A DNA stretch of 64,000 bases, taken from the NCBI GenBank assembly GCA_900542195.1, contig UQNA01000004.1, positions 1 through 64,000 of the forward strand, in the 5' to 3' direction. The stretch's first letter is position 1. Every line of letters starts with the position of its first letter. The position numbers and the translations under genes are program-made. Positions 36,259 to 45,398 of the stretch are shown here, piece after piece. The notes under the pieces are model-generated. The model did not search any database and was not told the DNA's origin. It worked only from the letters and a program-made list of their open reading frames with translations. Origin of the DNA: an uncultured Sutterella sp. (GTDB lineage Bacteria; Pseudomonadota; Gammaproteobacteria; Burkholderiales; Burkholderiaceae_F).

Positions 36259-37657
36259 CGTTTTCTTCCTTCTGGTTCAAAGAACTTTTCCATCCGCCGC
36301 CGAGTGCGTTATACAGGTCGATAAAAGACAAGGAGAGGTTAGCCTCCGTCTGAGCCAATTGCTCCTCGACAGTCAACAGTGTCCTTTGTGTAGTAAGAAC
36401 AACCGTAAAATCCTGCAGCCCGGCCTGGTAATTCTGTCTTGCATTCGTTGCTGCACGTTTAGCGGATTCCACCGCTACCTGCAGAGACTTGATCCGCTGC
36501 TGGACCGCCCAGATGTCATTTAATGCATCTTCTATTTCCTGAATACCCGTGAGCAAAGCTGCTTCATACCTAGCGTTAGCCGCTTGGACCTGAGCATCTC
36601 GCTGCTCAACTTGTGCCCGGAGTGCGCCGGCATTAAAAATCGGTAAATTGATAGAACCCAAGATCGAAGAATTATGAGTGCCGGGGTCTCCCAACATTCC
36701 AACCGTCACGCCTGCCAAACCCAAACTTCCGTTAATGGTTAAGCTTGGGAATAAAGCGGACCTTGCCGATGTATGGCGAGCCATTGCGGCCATAACATCT
36801 GCCTCCGCCGCTCTAACATCCGGGCGATGTCTCAAAGTATCCGCCGGAATACTTAGACTGAGATTATTAGGCGGCACCGGAATCTGCTTTACGGGAAGAA
36901 TTCCGATGCTTTCCGGTTTTTGACTAGTCAGTTTTGCCAAAAGATTTCGGTTTCTTACGACATTGGCTTTATGAGAAGGAATACTGGCGCGAGTCTGCTC
37001 TAAAGAGGTACGAGCCTGATCAACGTCCGTAGAATCTACTAGACCTGAGCGGTATCTCCAATCGGCAATATCCAAAGCCTCTTTCTGAGTTTTTAGATTC
37101 TGCTCGGCCACGGAGACTTGCCTTTGGGCTAGACGAAGATTGACATAGGCTGCGGCAACTTGAGCGGCAATTGCTGTTTGAACATCTCCTAAAGAAGCAT
37201 CCGCAGACATTAGATCGGCTTTACTCGCCAAATAATCTGCGTAGTTTCCGCCTGCATCGATAGTCCAGCTTCCGTTTACTCCGATTGAAAAGCTGTTAGC
37301 GCCTGTACGTTTGGAGTGACTGCGTCCGCCCGATCCGGTCCCGTTAACTTTAGGAACTAAATTTGATCCGCTTACCGTCAAGCCAGCCATGGCATATCTC
37401 AGATTAGCTTGAGCCTCTTTGACGGAGGTATTGGCCGACATCGCACGGGAAATCAAATCCGAAAGCTCTGCTTCTTCCCAAGAACTCCACCAATCGGCCG
37501 TATCTTGAGAAAGATGCGGATTTAATGCAGGAGCATTCCATTGGGAAGGAATGACAGATTTTTGCTCAGGGCTCATTTCGAAATCAGGAGTAGTCACACA
37601 TCCTGTCAACAAAGCGGCTAAGCATGCGGCTGAAAGTAGATAAATCCTGGGCATCAT
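36245..37657 (-). CDS. TolC-like outer membrane efflux lipoprotein (NodT family)
   Basis: 470 residues. A lipoprotein signal ends LLTGC, giving an acylated Cys at about residue 19. Two OEP repeats follow, with internal symmetry (AYVNLRLAQRQVSVAEQNL near 170-188 and its C-terminal counterpart). It should form a trimeric channel across the outer membrane for the MacAB-like pump. It is the first gene of the four-gene minus-strand operon. Confidence 0.92.
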   Translation of the reverse strand: MMPRIYLLSAACLAALLTGCVTTPDFEMSPEQKSVIPSQWNAPALNPHLSQDTADWWSSWEEAELSDLISRAMSANTSVKEAQANLRYAMAGLTVSGSNLVPKVNGTGSGGRSHSKRTGANSFSIGVNGSWTIDAGGNYADYLASKADLMSADASLGDVQTAIAAQVAAAYVNLRLAQRQVSVAEQNLKTQKEALDIADWRYRSGLVDSTDVDQARTSLEQTRASIPSHKANVVRNRNLLAKLTSQKPESIGILPVKQIPVPPNNLSLSIPADTLRHRPDVRAAEADVMAAMARHTSARSALFPSLTINGSLGLAGVTVGMLGDPGTHNSSILGSINLPIFNAGALRAQVEQRDAQVQAANARYEAALLTGIQEIEDALNDIWAVQQRIKSLQVAVESAKRAATNARQNYQAGLQDFTVVLTTQRTLLTVEEQLAQTEANLSLSFIDLYNALGGGWKSSLNQKEENDVRK

Positions 37658-37850
37658 AGGTTTCTTCTAATCTAATTCCTGAAATGATTTTCTCAACTAA
37701 ATCCGAATCAGTAAGAAACCAAGTTTTTCACATTGAAAATAGTTGTTTCCTATGCAACGCATTTTTACTATTGAAAATCAAAGAAAAAATGCTTCTTATC
37801 CCAGGTTGAGAAAAGAAGCAGAGAGCAATTTTGACGTCAACTCCAACTGG

Positions 37851-38693
37851 CTAGCCGTTCTTATTGTTTAGAACGTCTAAGACCTTGTCAATCAAACCCG
37901 GATTAGATGCCACGGCAGAGAGCTCTTTAAGAGGATTTCCTCCGCTTGTACTGCAAATTACGCCCTTAGCTCCTTCGATAACAGGGACAACCGCTGCTAC
38001 ATCCCAATAATTCAATTCATTGTCCAGCATGATATCGGCACCGCCGGTAGCTACGGCGAAATAACCGAAGCAATCGCCCCAGGTCCGATAAAGTTTTACT
38101 TGGTCAATAAGGTCTTGAATCACTTTGGTTCCGTGCTGCTCGGGAGTGGTCCAGTGGGAACTAGTGAGCAATGTGGCCTGGCTAAGGTCCGTGGTGTTTC
38201 TCACTTCGCAGGGAATTTCTTGATTATCGGACAAATGCAGAACCGTTTTTTTCCCGTCTCCGATAAGCCAAGCTCCGACTTGCGGATGAGAAATAACGCC
38301 GATCAAAGGTTTAAAACCATCTCCGTTGTCTTTTTCCAGTGCAATCAAAGTTCCGAACTGAAAAGCATTTGTGATGAAGTTCTTAGTTCCGTCAATAGGG
38401 TCCAGAATCCAGCGGTAATGAGGATAATCACCAACTGGTTCTTTAATTCCGAATTCTTCCCCGTAAATTCCATGATGCGGATACTCCTGTTCGAGCCACT
38501 CTCTCATCACCTTCTCTGCTCCGCGGTCTGCGGCAGTAACCGGTGTGTGGTCGCTCTTCTCTAACACCGCGATGCCGCATAAAAATCTCGGCAGAATTTC
38601 TTTATTAGCAAGGCTAATAAGCTGTCTGAAAGATGGTTCAAATTTCTGGAATTCTTCGGGAGAACAATCTCCGCAGTAGGTCTTTTTTTGCAT
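37851..38693 (-). CDS. hisN: Inositol monophosphatase family, HisN-type histidinol-phosphatase
   Basis: 280 residues. The metal-binding motifs are clear: TPVTAADRGAE near 50-60, GEEFG near 78-82 and WILDPIDGTKNFI near 95-107, with WDVAAVVPVIEGAKG near 229-243. The PVTxAD start of the first motif and the length fit HisN-type histidinol-phosphatases better than SuhB. No other his genes lie nearby, so a general inositol-phosphate or sugar-phosphate phosphatase is the alternative. Divergent from the EF-G-like gene, 122 bases away. Confidence 0.8.
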   Translation of the reverse strand: MQKKTYCGDCSPEEFQKFEPSFRQLISLANKEILPRFLCGIAVLEKSDHTPVTAADRGAEKVMREWLEQEYPHHGIYGEEFGIKEPVGDYPHYRWILDPIDGTKNFITNAFQFGTLIALEKDNGDGFKPLIGVISHPQVGAWLIGDGKKTVLHLSDNQEIPCEVRNTTDLSQATLLTSSHWTTPEQHGTKVIQDLIDQVKLYRTWGDCFGYFAVATGGADIMLDNELNYWDVAAVVPVIEGAKGVICSTSGGNPLKELSAVASNPGLIDKVLDVLNNKNG

Positions 38694-38815
38694 TGCACTC
38701 GACTCCTATTGAGAGAGATTTAAAAAATTTTAAAAATACCTCTCGACAAACGTTGAGTCATGGTACACAATCCAAAGATAATTTTTAGCATTTTCATAAA
38801 TATTAGGGAGTAATT

Positions 38816-40867
38816 ATGCCCATCTTCTCAACCGAAAATCTTCGAACAGTTGCATTACTTGGTCATGGCGGCTCAGGCAAAACCACGTTGGCAGAAGGCA
38901 TTCTTGCCAAGAGCGGAATGATCATTACATGCGGCTCTGTCGAAAGAGGAACGACAGTATGCGATTCTGACCCACTTGAAAAAGCCGTTCAGCACTCCTT
39001 GAGAGCAGCCTGCACACACTTCGAAGCCGATAAAGAGGATGGGACTGAAGTCCGCGTTCATATGATTGATACCCCGGGATACCCTGACTTCGTCGGTCAG
39101 GCTCTCGGCTCTCTCGATGCTGTCAAAACAGCAGCCATTGTTGTTGACGCCACAGCTGGCATCCAGCTCATGACACGCAGAATGATGGACTGGGCAAAAG
39201 AACGCAATCTCAACAGAATCCTTATCGTCAACAAAATTGATGCAGAACACGTCGATCTTCCGAAACTCATCGAAGAATTGAAGGAAGCCTTCGGTAATGA
39301 AGTCATGCCGATTAACCTTCCGGCTAACAACGGAGCACGCGTTATCGACTGCTTTGCTAAAGATCACGGCGAAGCGGATTTCCTCAGCGTTGAAGAAGTA
39401 CACCGTCAATTCATCGAACAGGTTGTTGAAGTAGATGATGAGGCCATGGAAAAATATTTGGAAGAAGGCAATGCAGATCCTTCCACTCTTCACGGCCCAT
39501 TAACTCAAGCACTTCGTGAAGGCCACATCATTCCAATCTGCTTCGTTTCCGGCAGGACAGGCGCCGGAGTTGACGATCTGATTAACGTTATGGTCCGCCA
39601 TCTCCCGAACCCTGCTGAAAGTAACGATCCGTTGTTCACAGATGCTGAAGGCAACGACATCAAGTTAATTCCTGATCCGGAACTTCCATTGGTTGCTCAT
39701 GTATTCAAAGTCGTTAACGACCCGTACATCGGCAAAGTCGGCGTATTCAGAATTCATCAGGGCACAATGCGCCGTGATGATTTGCTCTTCGTAGGCGACA
39801 ACAAGAAAGCTATCAAGGTTTCTCACCCGATGATTCTTCAGGGTAAGGAAACTACAGAAGTCCGCGAACTGGTTCCGGGCGATATCGGCGTTATTTCCAA
39901 GATCGATGAATTGGTTTTCGACAGCGTCATTCATGCCTCTCATGATCACGACAACATCCGCATGAAACCGCTAAGCTTCCCGAAACCGATGTATGGCTTG
40001 GCAATTGCCCCGGCACGTCGCGGCGATGAAGGCAGATTGTCTGACATCCTCAACAAGATGCTCTCCGAAGACCCAACATTGGAACTCGAGCACGATACTA
40101 CCTTGAATGAAACCGTTCTTCGCGGTATTAGCGCACAGCACTTGAAGAGCGTTCTCGAAAGAATGGCCGCTCAGTTCAAACTCGAAGTCAACACACGCAC
40201 ACCGCGTATTCCATACCGTGAAACAATTGCACAAGGTGCGGAAGGCCACGCTCGTCATAAGAAACAAACCGGCGGTGCAGGCCAGTTCGGTGAAGTTTAT
40301 CTGCGTATCGAACCGAAAGAAAGAGGAACAGGCTTTGAATTCGTTGATGAAGTCAAAGGCGGTGCTATTCCTTATAACTTCATTCCAGCCGTTGAAAAGG
40401 GTGTTCGTGAAGCTTTAACTTCCGGCTATGTCGCCGGCTACCCGGTTCACGATGTCCGCGTTGTGGTCTATGACGGTAAGAGCCACCCCGTTGACTCCAA
40501 GGAAGTTGCTTTCGTTTCTGCCGGCCGCAAAGCTATGCTTGATGCCATTGCAAAAGCCAAACCGACTCTTCTTGAACCAATCGTCGATATTGAAATCGTT
40601 GCTCCCGACAGCGCCATCGGCGACATCACCGGTGACTTGGCAAGCAGACGCGGTCAGGTTACAGGGACAGCCAATATGGCAGGCGGCATGATGATTATTT
40701 CCGGCGTTGTTCCTTTGGCAGAGCTCGACGGCTATGCAGCACGCTTGAATGCCATCACTCAGGGCGCCGGCAGCTACTCCATGGAACTTTCCGGATACGC
40801 TCCGGTTCCTGTCCAGAAACAGATGGAACTGGCTGCAAACTTCCAACGTAAGGATGAAGACGACTAA
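38816..40867 (+). CDS. Elongation factor G-like GTPase (EF-G2 group)
   Basis: 683 residues with all five EF-G domains. G1 is GHGGSGKTTLAEG near 17-29, where canonical EF-G has a GHIDAGKTT-type loop, G3 is DTPGYPDF near 85-92, and G4 NKID. The altered P-loop and shorter length place it in the paralogous EF-G2 group rather than the main translocase, which is normally in the str operon. Its role, whether in translocation under stress or ribosome recycling, is unsettled for this group. It is followed by its own terminator. Confidence 0.88.
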   Translation: MPIFSTENLRTVALLGHGGSGKTTLAEGILAKSGMIITCGSVERGTTVCDSDPLEKAVQHSLRAACTHFEADKEDGTEVRVHMIDTPGYPDFVGQALGSLDAVKTAAIVVDATAGIQLMTRRMMDWAKERNLNRILIVNKIDAEHVDLPKLIEELKEAFGNEVMPINLPANNGARVIDCFAKDHGEADFLSVEEVHRQFIEQVVEVDDEAMEKYLEEGNADPSTLHGPLTQALREGHIIPICFVSGRTGAGVDDLINVMVRHLPNPAESNDPLFTDAEGNDIKLIPDPELPLVAHVFKVVNDPYIGKVGVFRIHQGTMRRDDLLFVGDNKKAIKVSHPMILQGKETTEVRELVPGDIGVISKIDELVFDSVIHASHDHDNIRMKPLSFPKPMYGLAIAPARRGDEGRLSDILNKMLSEDPTLELEHDTTLNETVLRGISAQHLKSVLERMAAQFKLEVNTRTPRIPYRETIAQGAEGHARHKKQTGGAGQFGEVYLRIEPKERGTGFEFVDEVKGGAIPYNFIPAVEKGVREALTSGYVAGYPVHDVRVVVYDGKSHPVDSKEVAFVSAGRKAMLDAIAKAKPTLLEPIVDIEIVAPDSAIGDITGDLASRRGQVTGTANMAGGMMIISGVVPLAELDGYAARLNAITQGAGSYSMELSGYAPVPVQKQMELAANFQRKDEDD

Positions 40868-40898
40868 TCTTTGATTAGTTAACTGTCATTTTGAAGAA

Positions 40899-40926
40899 GA
40901 GCCGCAGACGATGCGGCTTTTCTTTT
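40899..40926 (+). terminator. Rho-independent terminator of the EF-G-like gene
   Basis: AGCCGCA pairs with TGCGGCT around a five-base loop, followed by TTTCTTTTT, 32 bases after the stop codon. Confidence 0.8.
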
Positions 40927-41012
40927 TGCTCAAAACATTCTGAGGTTTTCAATAGGAGTACTTTCAAAAAACTATAATGTTTCACCTTTGAGACTTAATC
41001 ATTTTTTTTGAA

Positions 41013-41255
41013 ATGCCAATTTACGCTTACAAGTGTTCTAACTGCGGATATACAAAAGACGCACTGCAAAAAATGTCTGACGCTCCGCTGACTCATTGTC
41101 CGCATTGCGGGAAAGAAACATTGGTCAAGCAGCTCTCTGCTCCCGGATTCGAACTGAAGGGCAAAGGTTGGTATGCGACTGATTTCAAGGGAGGCTCTTC
41201 AGCCGCTCTTCCCGCTTCACACGCAAACGAAAACAAATCCTCTGAAAGCAAGTAG
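41013..41255 (+). CDS. FmdB family zinc-ribbon protein
   Basis: 80 residues. MPIYAYKCSNCGYTKDALQ begins the FmdB regulatory domain, with CSNC and CPHC as the two zinc-binding pairs (residues 8-11 and 31-34). The C-terminal 25 residues are low-complexity Ser/Ala. The function of the family is unclear. In Burkholderiales it commonly precedes aspS, as it does here, 131 bases away. Confidence 0.88.
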   Translation: MPIYAYKCSNCGYTKDALQKMSDAPLTHCPHCGKETLVKQLSAPGFELKGKGWYATDFKGGSSAALPASHANENKSSESK

Positions 41256-41386
41256 TTAGTCCAAAGAAGTGCTCTCGCAAAATAACCTGAGCCGAATTTG
41301 GAACTTAACTATCAGTTAATTTAGAATATATCGGATTGACACTATAAAGACTCCTTAGTAGGGGTCTAATTTTTGCGGAGTACTTC

Positions 41387-43180
41387 ATGCGCACAGAATA
41401 TGCAGGCCTTATTGATGACAAGTTCATCGGTAAAACCGTAACCCTGTACGGTTGGGCCCATCGTCGCCGCGACCACGGCGGTGTTATCTTTATCGACCTT
41501 CGCGACAGAGAAGGTCTTGTTCAGGTGGTTTGTGATCCGGACCGTCCCGACGTGTTTGAAACGGCTGACAAAGTCCGTAATGAATATGTTATTGAAGTGA
41601 AAGGTCTTGTCAGACCGCGTCCTGAAGGCACTCGTAATGACAATCTGATTTCCGGCGGCGTTGAAGTGCTTGCTCAAGAAATGAAGATTTTGAATCCTTC
41701 AGCCACACCTCCGTTCCTTTTAGACGACGAAAACCTCTCCGAAACAACTCGTTTAACATACCGTGTTTTGGACTTGAGACGTCTTCCGATGCAGCGCAAC
41801 ATGAAGCTGCGCTACAAAGCAGCCATGGCTTTCCGCCGTCATTTGGACGAACTCGGATTCATCGACATCGAAACTCCGATGCTGACAAAGAGCACCCCGG
41901 AAGGTGCCCGCGACTACTTGGTCCCGTCTCGTGTTCACGACGGCCACTTCTATGCTTTGCCGCAGTCTCCTCAGCTCTTCAAGCAGATGCTGATGTGCGC
42001 AGGCTTTGACAGATACTATCAAATCGTCAAATGCTTCCGCGACGAAGACTTACGTGCCGACAGACAGCCTGAATTCACACAGGTTGATATCGAAACCAGC
42101 TTCCTTAACGAGCAGGAAATCCGCGACATTATGGAAAATTTGGTTCGTCACGTATTCAAAGAAACCATTAATGTTGACTTAGTTGATCCGTTCCCAATCA
42201 TGGTTTATGCAGACGCCATGAACAAGTACGGTTCCGACAAACCTGACTTGAGAGTCAAGCTTCAGCTCACAGAGCTCACAGACTTGATGACAAATGTCGA
42301 CTTCAAGGTATTCAAGTCCGCTACAGAATTGTCTGACGGCCGCGTCATGGCTTTGAGAGTTCCGCAAGGTGCTCAGATGCCGCGCAGCGAAATCGACTCC
42401 TACACAGACTTTGTCAAGATTTACGGAGCCAAAGGCTTGGCCTACATTAAGGTCAACGAAAAAGCCAAGGGCAGAGACGGTCTCCAGAGCCCGATCGTTA
42501 AGAACTTGAGCGATGAAGTTCTTACTGAGATTCTCAACAGAACCGGTGCTGAAGACGGCGACGTTATTTTCTTCGGTGCTGACCGTAAGAAGATCGTTTT
42601 TGACTCTCTCGGTGCACTGCGCCTCAAGATCGGTCACAGCGACTTCGGTAAATCTCACGGTTTGTTCGAAGAAGGCTGGAAACCTCTTTGGGTCATCGAC
42701 TTCCCGATGTTCGAATTCGATGAAGAAGAAGATCGTTGGGTTGCTTGCCACCATCCGTTCACAAGCCCGAAAGACGGCCATGAAGACGAATTGGTTACCG
42801 ATCCTGAACATTGCTTAGCCAAAGCATACGATATGGTTCTTAACGGCTGGGAAATTGGCGGCGGTTCTATCCGTATCCACAAAGCAGACGTCCAGAGCAA
42901 AGTCTTTAATGCATTGAAGATTGGTCCGGAAGAAGCCAGACAGAAGTTCGGCTTCCTGCTTGACGCTCTCCAGTTCGGTGCTCCTCCGCACGGCGGTATC
43001 GCTTTCGGTCTCGACCGTATCGTTACCATGATGACCGGTGCAGACTCCATCCGCGACGTCATCGCCTTCCCGAAGACACAGCGTGCACAGTGCTTGCTCA
43101 CACAGGCTCCTTCTCCGGTTGATGAGAAGCAGCTCAGAGAACTTCACATTCGTCTTCGCAACGAACACAAGCATGACTAG
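41387..43180 (+). CDS. aspS: Aspartyl-tRNA synthetase
   Basis: 597 residues, the bacterial length including the inserted GAD domain. An N-terminal OB fold binds the anticodon ([20 protein letters not shown] near 20-39). Class II motif 2 is in [18 protein letters not shown] (near 216-233) and motif 3 in [15 protein letters not shown] near 535-549. Many betaproteobacterial AspRS also charge tRNA-Asn, a specificity the sequence alone does not settle here. It has its own strong terminator. Confidence 0.97.
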   Translation: MRTEYAGLIDDKFIGKTVTLYGWAHRRRDHGGVIFIDLRDREGLVQVVCDPDRPDVFETADKVRNEYVIEVKGLVRPRPEGTRNDNLISGGVEVLAQEMKILNPSATPPFLLDDENLSETTRLTYRVLDLRRLPMQRNMKLRYKAAMAFRRHLDELGFIDIETPMLTKSTPEGARDYLVPSRVHDGHFYALPQSPQLFKQMLMCAGFDRYYQIVKCFRDEDLRADRQPEFTQVDIETSFLNEQEIRDIMENLVRHVFKETINVDLVDPFPIMVYADAMNKYGSDKPDLRVKLQLTELTDLMTNVDFKVFKSATELSDGRVMALRVPQGAQMPRSEIDSYTDFVKIYGAKGLAYIKVNEKAKGRDGLQSPIVKNLSDEVLTEILNRTGAEDGDVIFFGADRKKIVFDSLGALRLKIGHSDFGKSHGLFEEGWKPLWVIDFPMFEFDEEEDRWVACHHPFTSPKDGHEDELVTDPEHCLAKAYDMVLNGWEIGGGSIRIHKADVQSKVFNALKIGPEEARQKFGFLLDALQFGAPPHGGIAFGLDRIVTMMTGADSIRDVIAFPKTQRAQCLLTQAPSPVDEKQLRELHIRLRNEHKHD

Positions 43181-43200
43181 TATCTGATTAGCTTCTGCAC

Positions 43201-43230
43201 AAAACGCGGCCTCGGCCGCGTTTTTGTTTT
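43201..43230 (+). terminator. Rho-independent terminator of aspS
   Basis: AAACGCGGC pairs with GCCGCGTTT around a tight loop, followed by TTGTTTT, 21 bases after the stop codon. It is a high-GC stem and the clearest terminator in the window. Confidence 0.85.
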
Positions 43231-43248
43231 AGCTGAAGCATGTGATAG

Positions 43249-44451
43249 CTACACCTTTTCTTGTCCACCGAGTATCGCGTTTCCCTTTGTGATCCACAAA
43301 ATAAGACAACCGAGCAAACAAATACCAATCAATCCCGCTCCGGCATATCCAAGCGAAGAAAAACCGAATGCAACGGAAAGATGACTTCCCAAGAAGGCGC
43401 CTCCGCCGATACCAATATTAAAGATTCCGCTGAAAAGTGCTGTGGCAACGTCTGCGGCATCCTTCGCATAACGCAGCAGAATCGTTTGAAATGCCAGGAT
43501 GACCGCAGTGGTACTTGCACCCCAGAAAACTGCCATGACCAAGAAAGCGTTCCAGTGAGGAGCAAGCATCGTAATGGAGGCTAAAGAGCATGTCACGATG
43601 AAAAGAGGAATGACAAGAGCCGCTGAGGTATGTTTATCGACAAACTTGGAGCCGATTACCGTTCCTAAAATTCCGGAAATACCATAAACAAACAACGCAA
43701 CAACGGTGGTTGATTCACTGACGCCCCCGATATTCATCAGAATCGGGGCAATAAAGGAATAAGCCGTAAACTGTCCTAAAACGACGGTAACGGTCAGAAG
43801 ATACAGCTGAACAATCGGAGGACGTCTAAAGAGAACAGGCAGGCTCTTCAGAGATCCGGCCCTATCACTCTGACAAATCGGAAGCACGAAATAGATAAGT
43901 ACTAAAACGATAAGAGCAGCGATACCGACAATAAAGAAAGCGCCTTGCCAGCCAACTTCTTGTCCTAATCTCGTACCGATAGGCACACCAAGAACTGTAG
44001 CAACGATACTGCCGCCCATAACCGCCGCCAATCCCAAAGATTGTTTGCCGAACGGCGCTGTTCTCGCCGCTAGCGGCGTCATGATGGACCAGAAAATGGA
44101 ATGTGTGAACGCAACGCAAATTCGCGCGCCCATCAATTTCACAAAAGTATCAGCCCACAAAACAATGAAGTGACTTGCCGCAAAAAGAACAAGCAGCGCC
44201 AATAACAGCTTTCGTCTTTCCAACTTTGCCGTCATCACCGTCAAAGGAAGCGACATCAAAGCTACTACCCAGGCATAGACAGTAATAATTAAGCCGGTTT
44301 GAGATGTCGTCTCATGCAGGCTTTCTGCGATATTAGGAAGAAGACCAACCGGGAGGAATTCCGAAGTATTGAATACAAAAGCGGCAAAAGCTAACCCAAT
44401 AGTTGGCAGCCACGCTTTAAAGCCGAATTTGTGCCGTTGAGGAACAGACAT
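43249..44451 (-). CDS. MFS exporter, SotB/AraJ-like
   Basis: 400 residues with 12 predicted membrane segments. FAAFVFNTSEFLPVGLLPNI near 18-37 and THSIFWSIMTPLAAR near 115-129 match the drug/sugar efflux (DHA1) group that includes SotB. E. coli SotB exports arabinose and IPTG, and others export drugs. No regulator or sugar genes adjoin, so the substrate is open. Confidence 0.82.
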   Translation of the reverse strand: MSVPQRHKFGFKAWLPTIGLAFAAFVFNTSEFLPVGLLPNIAESLHETTSQTGLIITVYAWVVALMSLPLTVMTAKLERRKLLLALLVLFAASHFIVLWADTFVKLMGARICVAFTHSIFWSIMTPLAARTAPFGKQSLGLAAVMGGSIVATVLGVPIGTRLGQEVGWQGAFFIVGIAALIVLVLIYFVLPICQSDRAGSLKSLPVLFRRPPIVQLYLLTVTVVLGQFTAYSFIAPILMNIGGVSESTTVVALFVYGISGILGTVIGSKFVDKHTSAALVIPLFIVTCSLASITMLAPHWNAFLVMAVFWGASTTAVILAFQTILLRYAKDAADVATALFSGIFNIGIGGGAFLGSHLSVAFGFSSLGYAGAGLIGICLLGCLILWITKGNAILGGQEKV

Positions 44452-44493
44452 TTAATTGCTTAGTAAAAAGAAGAGGCGCAAAAATACCCAAAC

Positions 44494-45009
44494 TTAGATA
44501 TTTTTATCGTCATCCCCGTCTCTTTGCGTCCAAGGATCAATGCTGATGACATATCTGAGAACTTCATTTGTCTTATTGTCAAAGTCAACCCATAAAGCCC
44601 AGTCCATGCCGCCATCTTGAAAGCGGTACATATAGGTATGTTCGCCCGATAGTGCGTAAGTCCACTTTTCGCAAGGATGTCCGAACATGTTGTAGATATC
44701 CTGCTCGTTCATTACCTTGGGTTTGATTTCATTGAAATACTTCTGCTGAAGAAGATTCTCTTTGAAAATTAAATGCCCTTCTTTATTAAAAATCATGACA
44801 TAGGACTGCTGGCCCATTGGCTGCAGGGAGTAAACCACCCGAAGAGACCCATCAGGAAGAACTATTCTTGAATCCGGAGCTCCGAGCTTATCCATTACGG
44901 AATCATAGGAAGTTCCTAAGCCCACTGAATCAGGATGCGCACACGCTGCAAGCAGCCCAAATATAAAAGCCAATGCTACGGTTTTCAAAGAGTTGAGGTA
45001 TTTCGTCAT
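44494..45009 (-). CDS. Small outer-membrane lipoprotein, BamE/SmpA-like fold possible
   Basis: 171 residues from ATG 45009, favoured because AGGTGA lies just upstream; the GTG at 45018 directly abuts the preceding stop codon. A lipoprotein signal ends LLAAC. The mature part begins with SVGLGTSYDSVMDKLGAPD, reminiscent of the SmpA/OmlA motif (G-x-S-xx-xV-xx-xLG-xP), and a second related stretch follows (MNEQDIYNMFGHP). I do not recognise a specific family. It is coupled to the small gene upstream. Confidence 0.7.
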   Translation of the reverse strand: MTKYLNSLKTVALAFIFGLLAACAHPDSVGLGTSYDSVMDKLGAPDSRIVLPDGSLRVVYSLQPMGQQSYVMIFNKEGHLIFKENLLQQKYFNEIKPKVMNEQDIYNMFGHPCEKWTYALSGEHTYMYRFQDGGMDWALWVDFDNKTNEVLRYVISIDPWTQRDGDDDKNI

Positions 45010-45018
45010 AATCTTCAC

Positions 45019-45240
45019 CTATTTGATCTCCGGATAAGCTGCTTTTGTGGAGTTAAGCAGGTCCAGATAAATCTTTTTAACATTTTCTTCGGAACAACCC
45101 ATTAAGACTGCATCATCGATAGCATCCTGGAGAAGATGCTTGATCTCGTCATAATTCTCATTCAAAACTTTTACTTTTTCAGTACAAGACACTAAGGAGC
45201 CGTCGGGCTTTTTCCAATACTTCTCTTCGTCTTTTTTCAT
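45019..45240 (-). CDS. Hypothetical protein of 73 residues
   Basis: Start at ATG 45240; an in-frame GTG at 45249 is also possible. The protein is highly charged, contains two Cys and is predicted helical (about 25-65). Residues 26-66 resemble a helical bundle of the kind seen in small uncharacterised proteins. No signal peptide is visible. It directly abuts the lipoprotein gene and is probably co-transcribed with it. Confidence 0.55.
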   Translation of the reverse strand: MKKDEEKYWKKPDGSLVSCTEKVKVLNENYDEIKHLLQDAIDDAVLMGCSEENVKKIYLDLLNSTKAAYPEIK

Positions 45241-45362
45241 TTTTACCACTTATTCTGATATTGCTTTTGGAATCTTACTCATTTCAAACCAGATATTTGA
45301 AAGATGTTCCTCTATCTTGGCTGTCACCATAATATTGTTCAAATCTTCTCCTCTGCTCGTTT

Positions 45363-45384
45363 AAACTTCCCAAGGTGGAAGTTT
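45363..45384 (+). promoter_or_regulatory. Hairpin in the 5' leader of the acetyltransferase gene
   Basis: AAACTTCC pairs perfectly with GGAAGTTT around CAAGGT, ending 14 bases before the ATG at 45399. The AAAGG ribosome site follows directly, so the stem may influence its exposure. The 150-base intergenic region holds nothing else. Confidence 0.35.
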
Positions 45385-45398
45385 GAAAGGCAAACAAA

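Noticed and set aside
38873..39493. 206-residue minus-strand ORF opposite the EF-G-like gene
   Set aside because: Shadow of the conserved GTPase frame; no independent coding evidence.
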